From JACQAI01 sp035507915 (lineage in GTDB: Bacteria > Pseudomonadota > Alphaproteobacteria > Elsterales > Elsteraceae): a DNA stretch of 13,741 nt. A program made the position numbers and the translations under genes. The stretch lies in the NCBI GenBank assembly GCA_035507915.1, contig DATJNS010000497.1, forward strand, positions 1 to 13,741, given 5' to 3'. The notes below the pieces were generated by a model. It was not told the DNA's origin and made no database searches. It saw nothing but the letters and a program-made list of their open reading frames with translations. This document shows positions 11,655 through 13,741 of this stretch, piece by piece. How positions within the stretch are numbered: the first letter of the stretch is position 1; every line of letters starts with the position of its first letter.

Positions 11655-13022
11655 TCAGCTCCCCTTCGGGGGGACGTAGGGGTCGATCGTCCCCTCCGGT
11701 ATGGCCGGATGCCGCTTCAGGCTCTCCTGAAACTCTTTCATGACCTTGAGGCAGCGGTCCATCACCCAGGTGAAGCGCAAGGTGATCTCCGGGTACTCTT
11801 CCTTGGGATCGGTCGCCAGGTTGAAGAGCTTCGGCAGGGTGAGCTTCTGCGGCGTGCCGAACCAGTCGCGCGTCTCCTCGTAGAACGCCAGCTTCCAGTT
11901 GCGCCACTTCACCGCCTCGAGGCGCTCGGCCACGAAGGCGAGAACGCTCTCGCGGTTCGAGTGCGCCTGGCGCCCGAGCAGGAAGTCGGTCTGATCGACG
12001 CCGTCGATCGGGCGATCGGTCGGGATCTCGACGCCGGCGAGCTTGGCAAACGTCGTGAACGTGTCGATCTGATGGACGATCTCGTTGCTGACCGTCCCGG
12101 CGGGGATCTTGCCGGGCCAACGGATCAGGAAGGGCACGCGCAGCGAGCCCTCCATGTGGGTGAAGTAGTAGCCGCGCCACGGGCCGGACGAACCCTGCCA
12201 CGGCCACGTCGGATCCGGGCCGTTGTCGCTCGTGAACACCACGATGGTGTCGTCGCGGATGCCGAGCGCGTCGATCGCGTCGAGGATCTGGCCAAGCCGA
12301 TGGTCGCACTCCACCACCGCGTCGGCGAAGTCGCCATGGCCGGTGCGGCCGGCGAAGTCCGGATGCGGCAGGCTCGGCAGGTGGACCTGGGTCATCGGCA
12401 CGTAGGCGTAGAACGGTCGCTGCTGCGCGACACTCTCCTGCATGAACGCGATCGTGCGGCGCGTGATCTCCGCGTCGAGGAACGGGCGGTGCTTCAGGTC
12501 GTAGACCTCTAGATTGCGGCTGGGCTCGCCCTTGCGGCCCTCCATGATGTATTGCGGCGTGACGCCGGATTTCTCGAAGCCCGGGTCGCCCGGCCAGAAC
12601 ACCTCGTCGGTGGTGCGCGGGATGCCCCACCACTCGTCGAAGCCCTGATCGTTCGGAAGCCGGCCGTCGACGCTGCCGAGATGCCACTTGCCGAAGTGCG
12701 CCGTCTTGTAGCCCGCGCCGGACAGCAGCTTGGCGAGCGTCACCTCCCATTGGTTCAGGCCCTGGGCGCGCGGATCGGCGACCGCCGGATTGCCGATCGG
12801 CACCGTCAGGGTTCCGGACCGGTAGGCGTAGCGACCGGTGAGGATCGCCGAGCGGCTCGGTGTGCACTGGGCCTCGACGTTGAAGTTGGTGAGGCGCATG
12901 CCCTCCGCGGCCAGCTGGTCGGCGCGCGGCGTCGGCGTACCGCGCACGATACCGCCGCCGTAACAGCCGAGCTCGCCGTATCCGAGATTGTCGAGAAGAA
13001 TGAAGACGATGTTCGGCGTCAC
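11655..13022 (-). CDS. Type I (formylglycine-dependent) sulfatase
   Basis: A 455-residue alkaline-phosphatase-fold sulfatase that hydrolyses sulfate esters. Numbered from the GTG start: N-terminal TPNIVFILLDNLGYGELGC with metal ligand D11; the modification motif C53-T-P-S-R57 followed by SAILTGR, where the Cys is oxidised to formylglycine; HFGKWHLG (K112, H114); H214; and second metal pair D266-N267 in FTSDNGPD. The first metal pair is Asp-Asn rather than the common Asp-Asp. No signal peptide is seen, so it probably acts in the cytoplasm. GTG 13022 is chosen over ATG 13046 because AGGAGGA lies 5 nt upstream. The adjacent upstream gene encodes the likely activating enzyme. Natural substrate unknown. 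Confidence 0.93.
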   Translation of the reverse strand: MTPNIVFILLDNLGYGELGCYGGGIVRGTPTPRADQLAAEGMRLTNFNVEAQCTPSRSAILTGRYAYRSGTLTVPIGNPAVADPRAQGLNQWEVTLAKLLSGAGYKTAHFGKWHLGSVDGRLPNDQGFDEWWGIPRTTDEVFWPGDPGFEKSGVTPQYIMEGRKGEPSRNLEVYDLKHRPFLDAEITRRTIAFMQESVAQQRPFYAYVPMTQVHLPSLPHPDFAGRTGHGDFADAVVECDHRLGQILDAIDALGIRDDTIVVFTSDNGPDPTWPWQGSSGPWRGYYFTHMEGSLRVPFLIRWPGKIPAGTVSNEIVHQIDTFTTFAKLAGVEIPTDRPIDGVDQTDFLLGRQAHSNRESVLAFVAERLEAVKWRNWKLAFYEETRDWFGTPQKLTLPKLFNLATDPKEEYPEITLRFTWVMDRCLKVMKEFQESLKRHPAIPEGTIDPYVPPKGS

Positions 13023-13027
13023 GGGCT

Positions 13028-13034
13028 TCCTCCT
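13028..13034 (-). promoter_or_regulatory. Shine-Dalgarno that fixes the sulfatase GTG start
   Basis: AGGAGGA on the minus strand ends 5 nt before GTG at 13020-13022. The nearest alternative, ATG 13046, has no Shine-Dalgarno and would add eight non-conserved residues. Confidence 0.75.
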
Positions 13035-13059
13035 GGGATCGAGCATGGCGGCAAGGTCG

Positions 13060-13741
13060 TCATCGCGCGGGGCGCACGACACAGCGAAAGCCGATGTGGC
13101 AGCTCGCGGTGTCGATCATCTGAGGCTGCCGGGCCGCGGGCCTGAAGCGGTGGCAATAGTTCGGCGCACACAGGAACGAGCCGCCCTTGAGCACCTTCCG
13201 GGGGATGCGGATCGCCGGTTGCGCCGGGTCGAAGCTGGCGGAGCGCGCGGCCTCGCCGTCGTCGGCCTGACAGCAGCCCGCGCCACGCGGCACCGCGCCG
13301 CCATCGCGATACCAATCGACCGTCCACTCCCAGACGTTGCCCGCCATGTCGTTCAGTCCGTAGCCGTTCGGCGGGAACTGGCCGACCGGGCTGGTCGCAC
13401 CGGTGCCGCTTGCCGGCCCGCCGCTCGCAGGGAATTGGCCGATCCAGGTGTTGGCCATCGGCCGGCCGCCGGGCATCGACTCGGTGCCCCAGCAATAGGC
13501 CGCGCCGTCGAGACCGCCGCGCGCCGCGAACTCCCACTCGGCCTCGGTCGGCAGCCGCTTGCCGGCCCATTTGGCGTAGGCCACGGCGTCCACGTAAGCA
13601 ATGTGGACCACTGGATGATTCTCCTTGCCCTTGAGGTCCGTGCCGGGGCCTTCGGGGTGCTTCCAGTTGGCGCCGGGCTTGTAGGTCCACCAGCGACATT
13701 CGCCGCACGCCTTGCACTCCTTGAGATTGCAGTCCTTGGGC
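13060..13741 (-). CDS. Formylglycine-generating enzyme (SUMF1/FGE family), N-terminus outside window
   Basis: The last 226 residues of an FGE-sulfatase domain protein, in frame from 13740. It oxidises the Cys of CxPxR in sulfatases to formylglycine. Visible family motifs are WWTYKPGANWKHPEGPGTD, HPVVHIAYVDAVAYAKWAGKRLPTEAEWEFAARGG, YGLNDMAGNVWEWTVDWY and GGSFLCAPNYCHRFRPAARQ, ending CHIGFRCVV. The two copper-binding cysteines (codons 13168-13170 and 13153-13155, C-x4-C) are both kept, so it should be a true aerobic FGE rather than a pseudoenzyme or C-type lectin-like relative. A CX4CX2CX2C cluster (13696-13731) just before WWTY is unusual. It ends 37 nt before the sulfatase GTG. Confidence 0.93.
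   Translation of the reverse strand, partial: PKDCNLKECKACGECRWWTYKPGANWKHPEGPGTDLKGKENHPVVHIAYVDAVAYAKWAGKRLPTEAEWEFAARGGLDGAAYCWGTESMPGGRPMANTWIGQFPASGGPASGTGATSPVGQFPPNGYGLNDMAGNVWEWTVDWYRDGGAVPRGAGCCQADDGEAARSASFDPAQPAIRIPRKVLKGGSFLCAPNYCHRFRPAARQPQMIDTASCHIGFRCVVRPAR

Noticed and set aside
10454..11743. A 429-codon + strand frame opposite the enolase-family gene
   Set aside because: Antisense shadow of a gene with a complete catalytic motif set. Composition is low-complexity and it begins inside the REP-like repeat.
13044..13082. Upstream ATG starts (13046, 13082) for the sulfatase
   Set aside because: Neither has a ribosome-binding site, and the longer one overlaps the upstream gene's end. 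AGGAGGA points to GTG 13022, where family homology begins.

Overview
The window is high-GC, densely coded DNA typical of an alphaproteobacterial chromosome, most likely of a Rhodospirillales-like lineage. The gene order supports this: rnd - lptC - lptA - lptB - rpoN - hpf - ptsN on one strand is a characteristic alphaproteobacterial block, and an Hsp20 gene followed by a DUF1150 gene is another. Genus and species cannot be read from the sequence.

Region 1 (1-1160): the tail of a probable MFS transporter and a small VOC/glyoxalase-fold protein on the + strand, facing two small minus-strand genes, one conserved-hypothetical and one secreted Cys-containing peptide. Region 2 (1161-2102): a divergent control region with a sigma70-like promoter for the secreted peptide and, on the + strand, a sigma32-like promoter plus a GC-rich leader resembling a ROSE RNA thermometer, driving hsp20 and DUF1150. 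Region 3 (2118-8308, all minus): RNase D-type exonuclease, then lptC-lptA-lptB (periplasmic and inner-membrane parts of LPS export), rpoN (sigma54), a strikingly short hpf with its own strong promoter, and ptsN (EIIA-Ntr). The lptCAB-rpoN genes overlap or lie within about 10 nt of one another and probably form one operon. LptB carries a Pro/Ala-rich N-terminal extension of about 160 residues, and the lptC leader holds a short upstream ORF and repeats.

Region 4 (8391-10327): tRNA-Leu(CAG) with its promoter on the minus strand, then an NDUFA9-like NAD(P)-binding protein and a glutathione S-transferase-like protein on the + strand. Region 5 (10363-10452): a REP-like inverted repeat between convergent genes. 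Region 6 (10478-13741, minus): a three-gene catabolic or modification cassette. It comprises a formylglycine-generating enzyme (incomplete at the window edge), a type I sulfatase with the CxPSR motif that such an enzyme converts, and an enolase-superfamily acid-sugar dehydratase/racemase. The stop of one gene and the start of the next are 37 and 1 nt apart. A coherent reading is that the first gene activates the sulfatase, the sulfatase desulfates an organic sulfate ester, and the enolase-family protein processes a carboxylate (sugar-acid-like) substrate. The shared substrate is inference.

I see no CRISPR array, insertion sequence, phage gene or clearly novel multi-gene defence system. The points most worth follow-up are the truncated HPF, the candidate thermometer, the lptC leader, the LptB extension, and the sulfatase cassette with a Cys-rich segment in its activating enzyme.
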